Source: Geodermatophilaceae bacterium URHA0031
Lineage (GTDB): Bacteria; Actinomycetota; Actinomycetes; Mycobacteriales; Geodermatophilaceae
Length of the DNA: 64,000 nt
Assembly: GCA_000620205.1 (NCBI GenBank)
Contig: JHVP01000002.1
Coordinates: 186,001 to 250,000 of the forward strand
Direction: 5' to 3'
Positions 1 to 6,734 of the stretch are shown here, in pieces. Position 1 is the stretch's first letter, and each line of letters begins with the position of its first letter. The notes below the pieces were generated by a model, which saw nothing but the letters and a program-made list of their open reading frames with translations, was not told the DNA's origin and did not search any database. The position numbers were made by a program, and so were the translations under genes.

Positions 1-2
1 CC

Positions 3-86
3 TGGCGGGTCCTCGACGTGGTCATCGCCGTGGTCATGGTCTCCCTGGCGGCGTCCCTCGCGGTGCGGGGCGCGACCGGCGGCTGA
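3..86 (+). CDS. C-terminal end of an unidentified membrane protein (partial)
   Basis: An open frame enters from the left edge and stops at TGA 84-86. Its last 27 residues form one hydrophobic stretch (VVIAVVMVSLAASLAV) followed by a short polar tail, as in a protein ending with a membrane helix. The start lies outside the window, so no family can be named. It points toward the RecB-like gene on the other strand, so the two are convergent. A chance frame cannot be excluded, but the hydrophobic run and good codon usage favour a real gene. Confidence 0.4.
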   Translation, partial: WRVLDVVIAVVMVSLAASLAVRGATGG

Positions 87-160
87 TCGGCATCCCGGTG
101 TCCCGGCGGCGTCGCGGTCGGCCTGACGGCTCCTCCGGCGCCCAGCGAGCCAGGAGTGCG

Positions 161-1012
161 TCAGTCGGCGGGCGCGACCTCCTCGGCCAGGAAGCTCCAG
201 GTCTCGCGCGCCGGGACGGCGGCCTGCCCGGCCGGGCAGCTGGGCCGGAAGTCGCACCAGCTGCACTGCTGGCCGGTGACCGGTGGGAAGGCGACGTCGG
301 GGTCCGCCCCGCCGGCCAGCGCCTCGGTCGCCGCCTCGATGTCGGCGGCGATGTCCTCGGCCCGGCGGACGTGGTTGGCCAGCGACTTCTCGGTGTGCTC
401 GAACGCGGCGACGGTGCGGGAGGGCAGGTGGTGCAGCTCGACCCGGCTGCACGCCCGGCGGAGCGTGCGCCGCACCCCGAGCACGTAGATGGCCAGCGCC
501 GGTGACCCCCGCGCCTCGTCCTCGGTGCTCGGGACCCGGCCGGTCTTGTAGTCGACCACCACCAGCTCGTCGCCTCGCTGGTCGATCCGGTCGATGCGGC
601 CGGACAGCGCGAGCCGTTCGGTGGTCGCCCCCACGGTCCGCTCGGTGCCCGCCGGCTCCTCGACCGGGTCGAGCCCACCGACGTAGTCGGTGAGCCAGCC
701 CGCGGCCCGCGACCGCCACCGGTCGGCCTGGTCCTCGTCCCGGAAGCCGGTGCGCGACCACACCCCGTACAGCAGCTGCCGGGCCGCGGCCGGGCTGCGC
801 TTGCCCAGCGGCAGCTCCCACCACGAGCGCAGTGCCGCGTGCACCGCCGCGCCGACGGTGTTGTGCGCCCAGGCCGGCCCCTTCGGCGGGGTGGGCCGGG
901 TGAGGTAGGCGAACCGGTAGCGGCGCGGGCAGTCGGCGTAGGTGGCCAGCTTGCTGGGGGTCGCCGAGAACAGCCGCCGGGGCATGCCCGGCATCTCCAG
1001 TTGCGCGCTCAC
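161..1012 (-). CDS. RecB-family PD-(D/E)XK exonuclease with Cas4/AddB-like Cys cluster
   Basis: A 283-residue stand-alone RecB-like nuclease domain, probably acting on DNA ends in repair. The N-terminus has S-A-T-x-L-x-x-Y-x-x-C-P-R-R-Y-R-F (first Cys). The catalytic core is L-x-G-R-I-D-R-I-D followed by V-V-V-D-Y-K-T-G-R, the D and D-x-K of the fold. Near the C-terminus QQCSWCDFRPSC supplies three more Cys, which together fit a 4Fe-4S cluster as in Cas4 and AddB. The frame is open to 1153, but the GTG at 1012 lies just before the conserved region and has a G-rich stretch upstream. It lies 68 bases downstream of the PHP gene on the same strand and may share its transcript. Confidence 0.85.
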   Translation of the reverse strand: MSAQLEMPGMPRRLFSATPSKLATYADCPRRYRFAYLTRPTPPKGPAWAHNTVGAAVHAALRSWWELPLGKRSPAAARQLLYGVWSRTGFRDEDQADRWRSRAAGWLTDYVGGLDPVEEPAGTERTVGATTERLALSGRIDRIDQRGDELVVVDYKTGRVPSTEDEARGSPALAIYVLGVRRTLRRACSRVELHHLPSRTVAAFEHTEKSLANHVRRAEDIAADIEAATEALAGGADPDVAFPPVTGQQCSWCDFRPSCPAGQAAVPARETWSFLAEEVAPAD

Positions 1013-1080
1013 CGCCGCCCCCTGTCCACGTCGGCCACGGTAGCCGGGGGCACCGACAGGACCGGAGCCGCGCCGGGCAC

Positions 1081-1938
1081 TCAGCCGGTGACGACGGGGA
1101 CGCCGGTGCCCGCGGCGAGCAGTTGTTCGTACTGGTCCGGTTCGGTGGTGCACGCGGCGATCGGGGTGCGCTTGTTGGTGCCGTGGTAGTCGCTGGACCC
1201 GGTGCGCAGCAGGCCCAGCCCGTCGGCGAGCGCGCGCAGATAGGCACGCTGGTCGGGGGTGTGGTCGGGGTGGTCGACCTCGAGGCCGAGCAGTCCGGCC
1301 GCGGTCATCGCGGCGATGGCGTCATCCCCGACGACCCGCCCCCGCGAGGTGGCCAGACCGTGGGCGAACACCGGCACCCCACCCGCGGCGCGCACCAGCC
1401 GGATGCCGTCGAGCACGTCGGTGTCGGCCTTGCTGGCGTAGTACGGGCTGCGGTGGTGCAGCAGGGTGGCGAACGCGTGGTCGACGGACTCGACGACGCC
1501 GGCGTCCACGAGCGCGCGGGCGATGTGCGGCCGCCCGACCACCCCGCCGTCGCTGTGCGCCACGATCTCCGCCCAGTCGACCGGGTAGCCGTCGGCGGCG
1601 AGCCCGGTGACGATCCGTTCCCCCCGGTTGAGCCGCTCCTCGCGCAGCCGGACGCGCTCGGCGGCGAAGGCCGGGTGCAGCGGGTCGAACAGGTAGGCGA
1701 GCAGGTGGACGGCGATCGGTGGCTCGTCGCTGGGGAAGTAGCGGCAGGACAGCTCCATGCCCGGGACGATCGTCAGCCCCGGCGGGCGCGCGGACCAGGC
1801 CGCCGCCCAGCCGCCGGTGGTGTCGTGGTCGGTGAGCGCGACGACGTCGAGCCCGGCAGCGGCCGCCGTGGCGACCAGTGCCGCAGGTGTCTCCGTCCCG
1901 TCGGAGACCGAGGAGTGGGTGTGCAGGTCGATGCGCAC
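1081..1938 (-). CDS. PHP-domain metal-dependent phosphoesterase
   Basis: A 285-residue PHP protein of the group that includes 3',5'-nucleotide bisphosphate phosphatase (RNase AM/YciV-like). Visible metal-binding motifs are DLHTHSSVSDG at residues 4-14, TDHDTTGG near 38, GRPHIARAL near 138, FAHGL near 187 and GSSDYHG near the end, in the usual order. The likely reaction is removal of a phosphate from nucleotide-type substrates with two or three divalent metals; the exact substrate cannot be read from sequence. The GTG at 1936-1938 begins directly at the conserved M/V-R-I-D-L-H-T-H. It sits between a PH-domain gene and a RecB-like nuclease, all on the minus strand. Confidence 0.88.
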   Translation of the reverse strand: MRIDLHTHSSVSDGTETPAALVATAAAAGLDVVALTDHDTTGGWAAAWSARPPGLTIVPGMELSCRYFPSDEPPIAVHLLAYLFDPLHPAFAAERVRLREERLNRGERIVTGLAADGYPVDWAEIVAHSDGGVVGRPHIARALVDAGVVESVDHAFATLLHHRSPYYASKADTDVLDGIRLVRAAGGVPVFAHGLATSRGRVVGDDAIAAMTAAGLLGLEVDHPDHTPDQRAYLRALADGLGLLRTGSSDYHGTNKRTPIAACTTEPDQYEQLLAAGTGVPVVTG

Positions 1939-1980
1939 GCCCTCAGCCTGCCGTACCGGGTCCGCCGCCGCGCAGGTCGC

Positions 1981-2667
1981 TCAGTCCTCGACGGACGAGC
2001 GACCGGGTCGGGTGCGCGGGATGGGCGCGGTGTCGTGCCGCCGCCCGGGGTGCAGCGAACGCGGCATGCGCTGCTCAGGGGCCTCGCCGTCCCCCCGGTC
2101 GTCGGCGGCCATCGACCCGTCGGCGTCCTCGTCGGGGCTGACCGGGTGAGAGCTGGAGTCGCTGCCGAACATCAGCTCCGACAGCCGCTTGTACAGCGCG
2201 TCGGCGTGCGGCATGTAGGCGATGACGTCGAGGCCCTGCTGCTGGCCGGCGGACTCGAAGCGGAAGGTGCCGTAGCCGAACACCTGCCCCCAGAAGGTCT
2301 CCTTCCAGGTCAGGTCGGTGATCCGGCGCAGCGGCATGACGGCGACCGTGCGGATGAGGACCCCGGAGGTCAGCAGCACCCGGCGGCGGGTGACCAGCAG
2401 GTGCCGCACCCGCCACTCGGCGACGTGCAGCCCGAGGTGGCCCAGCGCGCCGAGGACGACGAGCAACCCGACGGCGGCCCCGACCCGGTTGTCCGGGTCC
2501 AGCTGCAGCACCCAGATGCCGACCAGCAGCGCGGGCACACCGCGGGCGAAGGGCCGGACCAGCACCGCCGGGTGCCGCCGGGTCGCGATGACCGGCGGCT
2601 CGTCGGAGAGCAGGTACTTCTCGGCGTCCTTGCCCCAGCGGGGGCGCCGGGGAGCTGGGCCGGACAC
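1981..2667 (-). CDS. PH-domain (bPH2/DUF304-like) membrane protein
   Basis: A 228-residue protein. A short cytoplasmic start (WGKDAEKYLLSDEPPV) is followed by two hydrophobic segments near residues 37-75, then a bacterial PH-like domain with VTRRRVLLTSGVLIRT and MPLRRITDL motifs and an aromatic stretch (FGYGTFRFESAG). The last 60 residues are polar and disordered-looking. This arrangement is typical of actinobacterial PH-domain membrane proteins of unknown role. The frame is open to 2964, but the upstream part is Arg/Gly-rich noise. GTG 2665-2667 is taken as the start because it lies just 11 bases after the small upstream gene and directly before the conserved region. Confidence 0.8.
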   Translation of the reverse strand: MSGPAPRRPRWGKDAEKYLLSDEPPVIATRRHPAVLVRPFARGVPALLVGIWVLQLDPDNRVGAAVGLLVVLGALGHLGLHVAEWRVRHLLVTRRRVLLTSGVLIRTVAVMPLRRITDLTWKETFWGQVFGYGTFRFESAGQQQGLDVIAYMPHADALYKRLSELMFGSDSSSHPVSPDEDADGSMAADDRGDGEAPEQRMPRSLHPGRRHDTAPIPRTRPGRSSVED

Positions 2668-2678
2668 GGGGGCCGAGC

Positions 2679-2834
2679 TCAGACGAGCGAGCCCACGAAG
2701 GTGGACAGCGACTGCGCTGCATCGCCCAGGGCCGCGCCGGCACTGCGGACGATCCCGGCCGCGTCGTCGGGACGCTGGATCACGTAGAAGACCACGAACG
2801 CGACGGCCAGCCAGGTGAGCACCTTCTTCAGCAC
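2679..2834 (-). CDS. Small 51-residue membrane protein
   Basis: A short gene that conventional ORF filters miss. From GTG 2832-2834 it encodes about 51 residues, starting V-L-K-K-V-L-T-W-L-A-V-A-F-V-V-F-Y-V-I-Q, a Lys-anchored membrane helix, followed by a small amphipathic Ala/Gly-rich tail ending F-V-G-S-L-V. A purine-rich ribosome-binding sequence (GAGGAGAGG) lies about 11 bases upstream. The stop is 11 bases before the PH-domain gene, so the two are probably co-transcribed. Function is unknown; a small partner of the PH-domain protein is an inference from position. Confidence 0.7.
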   Translation of the reverse strand: MLKKVLTWLAVAFVVFYVIQRPDDAAGIVRSAGAALGDAAQSLSTFVGSLV

Positions 2835-3009
2835 GGGGTCGCGTTCCTCTCCTCAGGGGCGGCCGACCACGAGCCGGGGCGGGCCGACGGCGCAACGGGC
2901 CGTCACGACCGATCGGCCGCGGCACATGGGTAACAGCTGTCCCACGGCTGTCACCAGCCGCCACGCCGGTGCCCGACGAACGGACCCGATCGGCGTGGAT
3001 CCGATCGGC

Positions 3010-3633
3010 TCACCGGCCCGGGAGCAGCCGTTCGGTCGGCGGGCCGAGCGGCAGGTCGGGGTAGACCCGGTCGCGGAGGTCGAGCAGCTCCAGGTCCTCG
3101 GCGAGCAGCCAGGCGGCGGACGCGGGCCAGGTCACCAGCCACAGCCAGACGCCGTTGGCCTCCCCCACGTAGGCGGCGCGGTCGTCGCCGGTGGGCACCA
3201 GCCACAGCGGCGCCCGCTGCCCGGCGGCGCGGATCTCGGCGGTCGAGGGGCCGCTGACCAGGTCGCCGGGGTCGACGCCGGGCAGCCCGGCGTACCCGCA
3301 GCCCAGCCCGGTCCCCGGCTCCTCGGCGACCAGCACCAGCTCGGCCGGGCCGCCGAGCGGCGCGGGGCCGGCGCAGGCGACGACGATCGCCCGGGCACCC
3401 GGTTCCCCTCCCCAGGCCAGGCCGGTGACCGCCCACCCCCCGGGCATCGGGTCCGGCACCCAGGCCGGCACCCGGGCGTCGGCGGTGACGGCGCTGATGG
3501 CGTCGTGGGCGACGACGGCGGTGTGGTGCAGGGGGGTGACCAGCGCGTGCACGTGGCACCAGCCCTCGGCGGTCGAGCCGGGCTTGACGGTCAACGCCTC
3601 GCCGCAGCGTGGGCACACCGGGGAGACGCTCAT
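3010..3633 (-). CDS. DUF6758-like protein with N-terminal zinc ribbon
   Basis: A 207-residue protein beginning M-S-V-S-P-V-C-P-R-C-G-E-A-L, with C-P-R-C and, 14 residues on, W-C-H-V-H as likely zinc ligands. The rest is a single soluble domain with W-V-P-D-P-M-P-G-G-W-A-V-T-G and many Gly/Ala/Leu residues. It resembles a family conserved in actinobacteria and named only as DUF6758; its role is unknown. No signal peptide or catalytic motif is visible. The ATG at 3633 is the first codon of the conserved ribbon. It is divergent from the NUDIX gene, about 96 bases apart. Confidence 0.7.
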   Translation of the reverse strand: MSVSPVCPRCGEALTVKPGSTAEGWCHVHALVTPLHHTAVVAHDAISAVTADARVPAWVPDPMPGGWAVTGLAWGGEPGARAIVVACAGPAPLGGPAELVLVAEEPGTGLGCGYAGLPGVDPGDLVSGPSTAEIRAAGQRAPLWLVPTGDDRAAYVGEANGVWLWLVTWPASAAWLLAEDLELLDLRDRVYPDLPLGPPTERLLPGR

Positions 3634-3716
3634 GGCCGCTCACCGTCCTGTCCTGGGTGGTGTTCGTCAAGCTTCGGGGCGCAGTGACCGGTCCGCCGCC
3701 CGGACCGCGCCGGCCG

Positions 3717-3722
3717 TAGCCT
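3717..3722 (+). promoter_or_regulatory. -10 box TAGCCT of a leaderless NUDIX gene
   Basis: TAGCCT fits the actinobacterial TANNNT -10 pattern. Seven bases separate it from the GTG at 3730, so transcription would begin at or next to the start codon. No Shine-Dalgarno sequence is present in that space. Confidence 0.55.
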
Positions 3723-3729
3723 CGCCGAC

Positions 3730-4143
3730 GTGAGCGGACCGGTGCCGGAGGTGCCCTGCGTCGGTGCGGTGGTGCACGACGCGCGTGGTCGCCTGCTGCT
3801 CATCCGCCGGGGGCACGCGCCCAGCGCCGGGCTGTGGTCGGTGCCCGGCGGACGGATGGAGGCCGGGGAGACCGAGACCGAGGCCGTGGTCCGGGAGACG
3901 GCGGAGGAGACCGGGCTGCGGGTGCGTCCCGACCGGGTGCTGGGCCGGGTGCGGATCGACGGCGACGGCGTCGTCTTCACCGTCACCGACTGGGCGTGCA
4001 CGCTGCTGGACCCCGCGCAGTCGCCGGTGGCCGGCGACGACGCCGCTGACGTCGTGTTCGTGGACGCCCCGGGCCTCGCTGCGCTGGACGTGGCGCCCGG
4101 TGTGGTGGCGGCGCTGTCGGGCTGGGGCGCGCTGCCCCGCTGA
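3730..4143 (+). CDS. NUDIX hydrolase
   Basis: A 137-residue single-domain NUDIX enzyme. The complete Nudix box G-x5-E-x7-R-E-x2-E-E-x-G is at residues 41-63 (G41, E47, R55, E56, E59, E60, G62). Upstream L-W-S-V-P-G-G is the usual lead-in strand. Such enzymes hydrolyse nucleoside diphosphates linked to another moiety, using Mg ions held by the box glutamates; the short length and R-G-H-A-P-S-A-G-L-W context resemble MutT/ADP-ribose pyrophosphatase-like members, but the substrate is not determined. GTG 3730 lies 7 bases after a TAGCCT -10 box, suggesting leaderless translation. It is convergent with the MaoC gene, with a shared terminator. Confidence 0.9.
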   Translation: MSGPVPEVPCVGAVVHDARGRLLLIRRGHAPSAGLWSVPGGRMEAGETETEAVVRETAEETGLRVRPDRVLGRVRIDGDGVVFTVTDWACTLLDPAQSPVAGDDAADVVFVDAPGLAALDVAPGVVAALSGWGALPR

Positions 4144-4186
4144 GCGTGCGGTCGGCCCGTGGTGCGGCCGGCGCCTCGCACGCTCA
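4141..4186. terminator. Bidirectional hairpin between convergent NUDIX and MaoC genes
   Basis: Perfect 10-base arms TGAGCGTGCG (4141-4150) and CGCACGCTCA (4177-4186) enclose a GC-rich loop that can pair further (GGCC/GGCC). The left arm begins with the NUDIX TGA, and the right arm ends with the complement of the MaoC stop, so both stop codons are inside the stem. Confidence 0.7.
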
Positions 4187-4690
4187 TGTCCGGACCGGCT
4201 CCGGCCGACCGGGCTGCTCGCCGCCTCGGCTCTCGCCGGAGGAGCGCTTGGGGACCATGACCGTGCGCCGGAAGGTGCAGACGACGGTGCCGTCCTGCTT
4301 GTAGCCGATGGTCTCCACGTGGACGACGCCGCGATCGTCCTTGGACCTCGACTCGGTCTTGCCCAGGACGGTGGTCTCGCCGTACAGGGTGTCGCCGTGG
4401 AAGGTCGGCGCGACGTGCCGCAGCGACTCGACCTCGAGGTTGGCGATCGCCTTGCCGGAGACGTCGGGGACGCTCATGCCCAGCAGCAGCGAGTAGACGT
4501 AGGTACCCACCACGACGTTCCTGCCGAAGTCGGTGGTCTCCCCGGCGACGTGGGCGTCCAGGTGCAGCGGGTGGTGGTTCATGGTGATCAGGCAGAACAG
4601 GTGGTCGTCGTACTCGGTGACGGTCTTGCCCGGCCAGTGCTTGTAGACGGCCCCGACCTCGAACTCCTCGTAGTACCGGCCGAACTGCAT
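4184..4690 (-). CDS. MaoC-family (hot-dog) dehydratase
   Basis: A 168-residue hot-dog fold protein of the MaoC/(R)-specific enoyl-CoA hydratase group. It opens with F-G-R-Y-Y-E-E-F-E-V-G, has the family segment TMNHHPLHLDAHVA near residues 37-50 and G-T-Y-V-Y-S-L-L-L-G-M-S-V, and continues with the second half strands (H-G-D-T-L-Y-G-E-T). Probable substrate is an acyl-CoA or similar thioester in fatty-acid or mesaconyl/methylmalyl-type metabolism; the exact step cannot be told. The last 18 residues are a polar tail. ATG 4688-4690 starts at the conserved beginning. The next gene upstream is divergent. Confidence 0.85.
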   Translation of the reverse strand: MQFGRYYEEFEVGAVYKHWPGKTVTEYDDHLFCLITMNHHPLHLDAHVAGETTDFGRNVVVGTYVYSLLLGMSVPDVSGKAIANLEVESLRHVAPTFHGDTLYGETTVLGKTESRSKDDRGVVHVETIGYKQDGTVVCTFRRTVMVPKRSSGESRGGEQPGRPEPVRT

Positions 4691-4824
4691 CGCGGCTGCT
4701 CCCACTGGTCGACATCGGGCGACGGTCGACGCCGGTGGCACAGCCGCGACGCCTTCCCCCGGCGACCGGGACGGCAGCTGCCCGCCACGGAGCGACGATG
4801 ACCCGTCGGGACGGGCGCCGATCC

Positions 4825-4830
4825 TACGAT
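4825..4830 (+). promoter_or_regulatory. -10 box TACGAT of a leaderless gene
   Basis: TACGAT matches TANNNT and ends 6 bases before the GTG at 4837, the spacing expected when the start codon is the transcript's first codon. Confidence 0.5.
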
Positions 4831-4836
4831 GGCCTC

Positions 4837-5325
4837 GTGCCGCTCCAGTCCGCTCCCGACCTGCCGGCCGAGGCAGAGGTGGTCCGGCTGGGCGCGGCCG
4901 CCCGCTCCGCCCGGCTCGCCGGTGCCGCCCTGGTGCTGGCCCTGCTGCTCGTGGGCGCCGTGTGGGGGGACGACGACTCCTTCCCGTTCGGCCCGTTCCG
5001 GATGTACTCGACCCGCGCCGACCCGGACGCCGCCGTCGTCTCCACCCGGGTGGTGGGGGTGACCGGGGCCGGCGAGGAGGTCCGGCTGTCCGGTGGCCAG
5101 GTCGGTCTGCGCCGGGCCGAGTTCGAGGGCCAGCTGGACAGGGTGGAGGCGCACCCGGAGCTGCTGGGCCTGCTCGCCGACTCCTACGCGGCGAAGCACC
5201 CCGGTGCGGAGGAGCTGGTGGAGGTGCAGGTGGTGCAGCGCCGCTTCGAGCTGTCCGACGGGCAGCCGACCGACGCGTACTCCGACACCGTGCTGGTCGG
5301 GTACGACCTGGAGGGAGGGCGGTGA
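4837..5325 (+). CDS. Single-pass membrane protein paired with an HTTM protein
   Basis: About 162 residues. A short N-terminal cytoplasmic part is followed by one membrane helix (LAGAALVLALLLVGAVW) and an exported domain beginning F-P-F-G-P-F-R-M-Y-S-T-R, then a soluble alpha/beta region. It is typically found directly before an HTTM-domain gene and overlaps it here by four bases (GTGA), so the two are translationally coupled. Function is not known. The frame is open from 4735 and an ATG at 4798 has GGAG upstream, but GTG 4837 has a well-placed TACGAT -10 box; the start is therefore uncertain. Confidence 0.65.
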   Translation: MPLQSAPDLPAEAEVVRLGAAARSARLAGAALVLALLLVGAVWGDDDSFPFGPFRMYSTRADPDAAVVSTRVVGVTGAGEEVRLSGGQVGLRRAEFEGQLDRVEAHPELLGLLADSYAAKHPGAEELVEVQVVQRRFELSDGQPTDAYSDTVLVGYDLEGGR

Positions 5326-6254
5326 GCGCCTCCGCGCAGGCCCGGACGGCGACGGTCGGGCCGGCGACCCGGGTGACCACACCGGAGACCGAGCCGGCCG
5401 TCCCGCTGACCCCGCGGTGGTGGTTCCGGCCGGTGCCGCTGGCCCGCGTCGCCGTCTTCCGGGTCATCGCCTACCTGTTCATCCCCGTCGACGTCTTCCT
5501 CACCACCTCCTGGGTCCGGGCGCACGCCGAGGTGCCCACCGCCTGGTACTCCCCGCTGCTGATCGGCCGGCTGCTGCACCTGCCCACCCCGACGCACACG
5601 GTCGTGCTGGCCGTGCAGTGGGCGCTGGTGGTCGCCGCCGTCGCGGCCGCCACCGGCCGCGCTCCCCGGCTGCTCGGGACCACCGTCTTCCTGCTCTACG
5701 CGGAGTGGATGGTGATCGCGATGAGCTACGGGAAGGTCGACCACGACCGGATCGCCTTCCTGGTCGCGCTGGCCCTCCTGCCGACGATCGGACGCGCCCG
5801 GTTCCGGGACCGCCGCTCCTCCGAGGCCGCCGGGTTCGCCATGGCGGCGGTGCTGCTCGCGGTGGTGCTCACCTACTTCCTGGCCGCCTGGGCGAAGATC
5901 CGCTTCGGCGGCTGGGACTGGCCGACCGGGGCGACCATCGCCCGTGCGGTGGTCCGCCGCGGCAGCGTCTTCTCCGACTGGACGCTGGACGTGCCGTACC
6001 TGCTCCCGGCCGTGCAGTGGGCGATGATCATCGGTGAGCTGGCGGCCCCGCTGCTGCTGCTGGTGCGCACCGACCGGATGCGGGTGGGGCTGGTGCTCTT
6101 CCTGCTCAGCTTCCACGTGGTCACCTTCCTGGGGCTGGGCATCGTCTTCCTGCCGCACTGCATCGCGATCCTGTCGATCGCGCCCTGGGAGCGGCTGCGC
6201 AGCCTGCGTCAGCTGGCCACCCCCGCACCGGCCCCGGCTGCCGGGACGGGCTGA
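5322..6254 (+). CDS. HTTM-domain (vitamin K carboxylase-like) membrane protein
   Basis: A 310-residue polytopic membrane protein of the HTTM family, the bacterial relatives of the membrane part of vitamin K-dependent gamma-carboxylase. Family marks include F-R-V-I-A-Y-L-F-I near the first helix, W-Y-S-P near residue 73, M-S-Y-G-K-V-D-H-D-R and Y-F-L-A-A-W-A-K-I-R-F-G-G-W-D-W, and a late helix F-H-V-V-T-F-L-G-L-G. The soluble carboxylase domain is absent, so carboxylation is not implied. GTG 5322 overlaps the upstream stop by four bases and has GAGGGAGGG in front. The pair probably forms one membrane complex (inference). It converges on the WXG100 gene. Confidence 0.8.
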   Translation: MSASAQARTATVGPATRVTTPETEPAVPLTPRWWFRPVPLARVAVFRVIAYLFIPVDVFLTTSWVRAHAEVPTAWYSPLLIGRLLHLPTPTHTVVLAVQWALVVAAVAAATGRAPRLLGTTVFLLYAEWMVIAMSYGKVDHDRIAFLVALALLPTIGRARFRDRRSSEAAGFAMAAVLLAVVLTYFLAAWAKIRFGGWDWPTGATIARAVVRRGSVFSDWTLDVPYLLPAVQWAMIIGELAAPLLLLVRTDRMRVGLVLFLLSFHVVTFLGLGIVFLPHCIAILSIAPWERLRSLRQLATPAPAPAAGTG

Positions 6255-6295
6255 GCCGGGACAGGCTGAGCCGACCGGGCCACGGTGCGGCTCAG
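6251..6295. terminator. Hairpin between convergent HTTM and WXG100 genes
   Basis: Perfect 8-base arms CTGAGCCG (6251-6258) and CGGCTCAG (6288-6295). As at 4141-4186, each arm contains the stop codon of one of the convergent genes. A further GGCTGAGCC copy lies inside the loop. Confidence 0.6.
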
Positions 6296-6585
6296 AGCAG
6301 GGAACCGATCCGGGCGGCCATCTCCGCCTCGTGCTGCTGGTAGGCGGCGGCCACGCCGGTCAGCAGCTGGCCCATGCCGGTCAGCGCCTCGCTGACCCCC
6401 TGGCTGGACAGCCGCCACTTCTCGTAGAGCTCGCTGAACCGGGCCGCGGCCTGGCTGTCCGTCCAGCCCTCGAGCACCGAGCTGTTGATTCCGGCGGACA
6501 GCGCGGCGTGGCGGGCGGCCGTGTCCGCCGCCTCGGCCTGGCACTGCCCGGCCATCGCGTCCAGCGTGGCGATCTCGACCCTCAT
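6292..6585 (-). CDS. WXG100-family (ESX-like) protein
   Basis: A 97-residue all-helical protein of the WXG100 size class: M-R-V-E-I-A-T-L-D-A-M-A-G, a long first helix, a turn with G-W-T-D-S-Q-A-A-A-R-F (the W-x-G position reads W-T-D), and a second helix with A-A-Y-Q-Q-H-E-A-E-M-A. Such proteins are substrates or partners of type VII secretion. ATG 6583-6585 is preceded by GAGGAG, a strong ribosome-binding site. It is divergent from the EccC-like ATPase gene 149 bases away, which supports a type VII role; the absent canonical glycine is a deviation. Confidence 0.75.
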   Translation of the reverse strand: MRVEIATLDAMAGQCQAEAADTAARHAALSAGINSSVLEGWTDSQAAARFSELYEKWRLSSQGVSEALTGMGQLLTGVAAAYQQHEAEMAARIGSLL

Positions 6586-6734
6586 GGCTCCTCCTCGTCC
6601 GGGGACCTCCCGGTCGAGGAGGACGCTAGGGCCGGCGCCGCCACGAGCGCGGCCGTCGTCCACAGGGCGGACCGCTGTCCACAGCTGCGGTCCGCGGCAC
6701 CCGGGACGGCCCCCTCCCGCGGCACCATCGCCGC

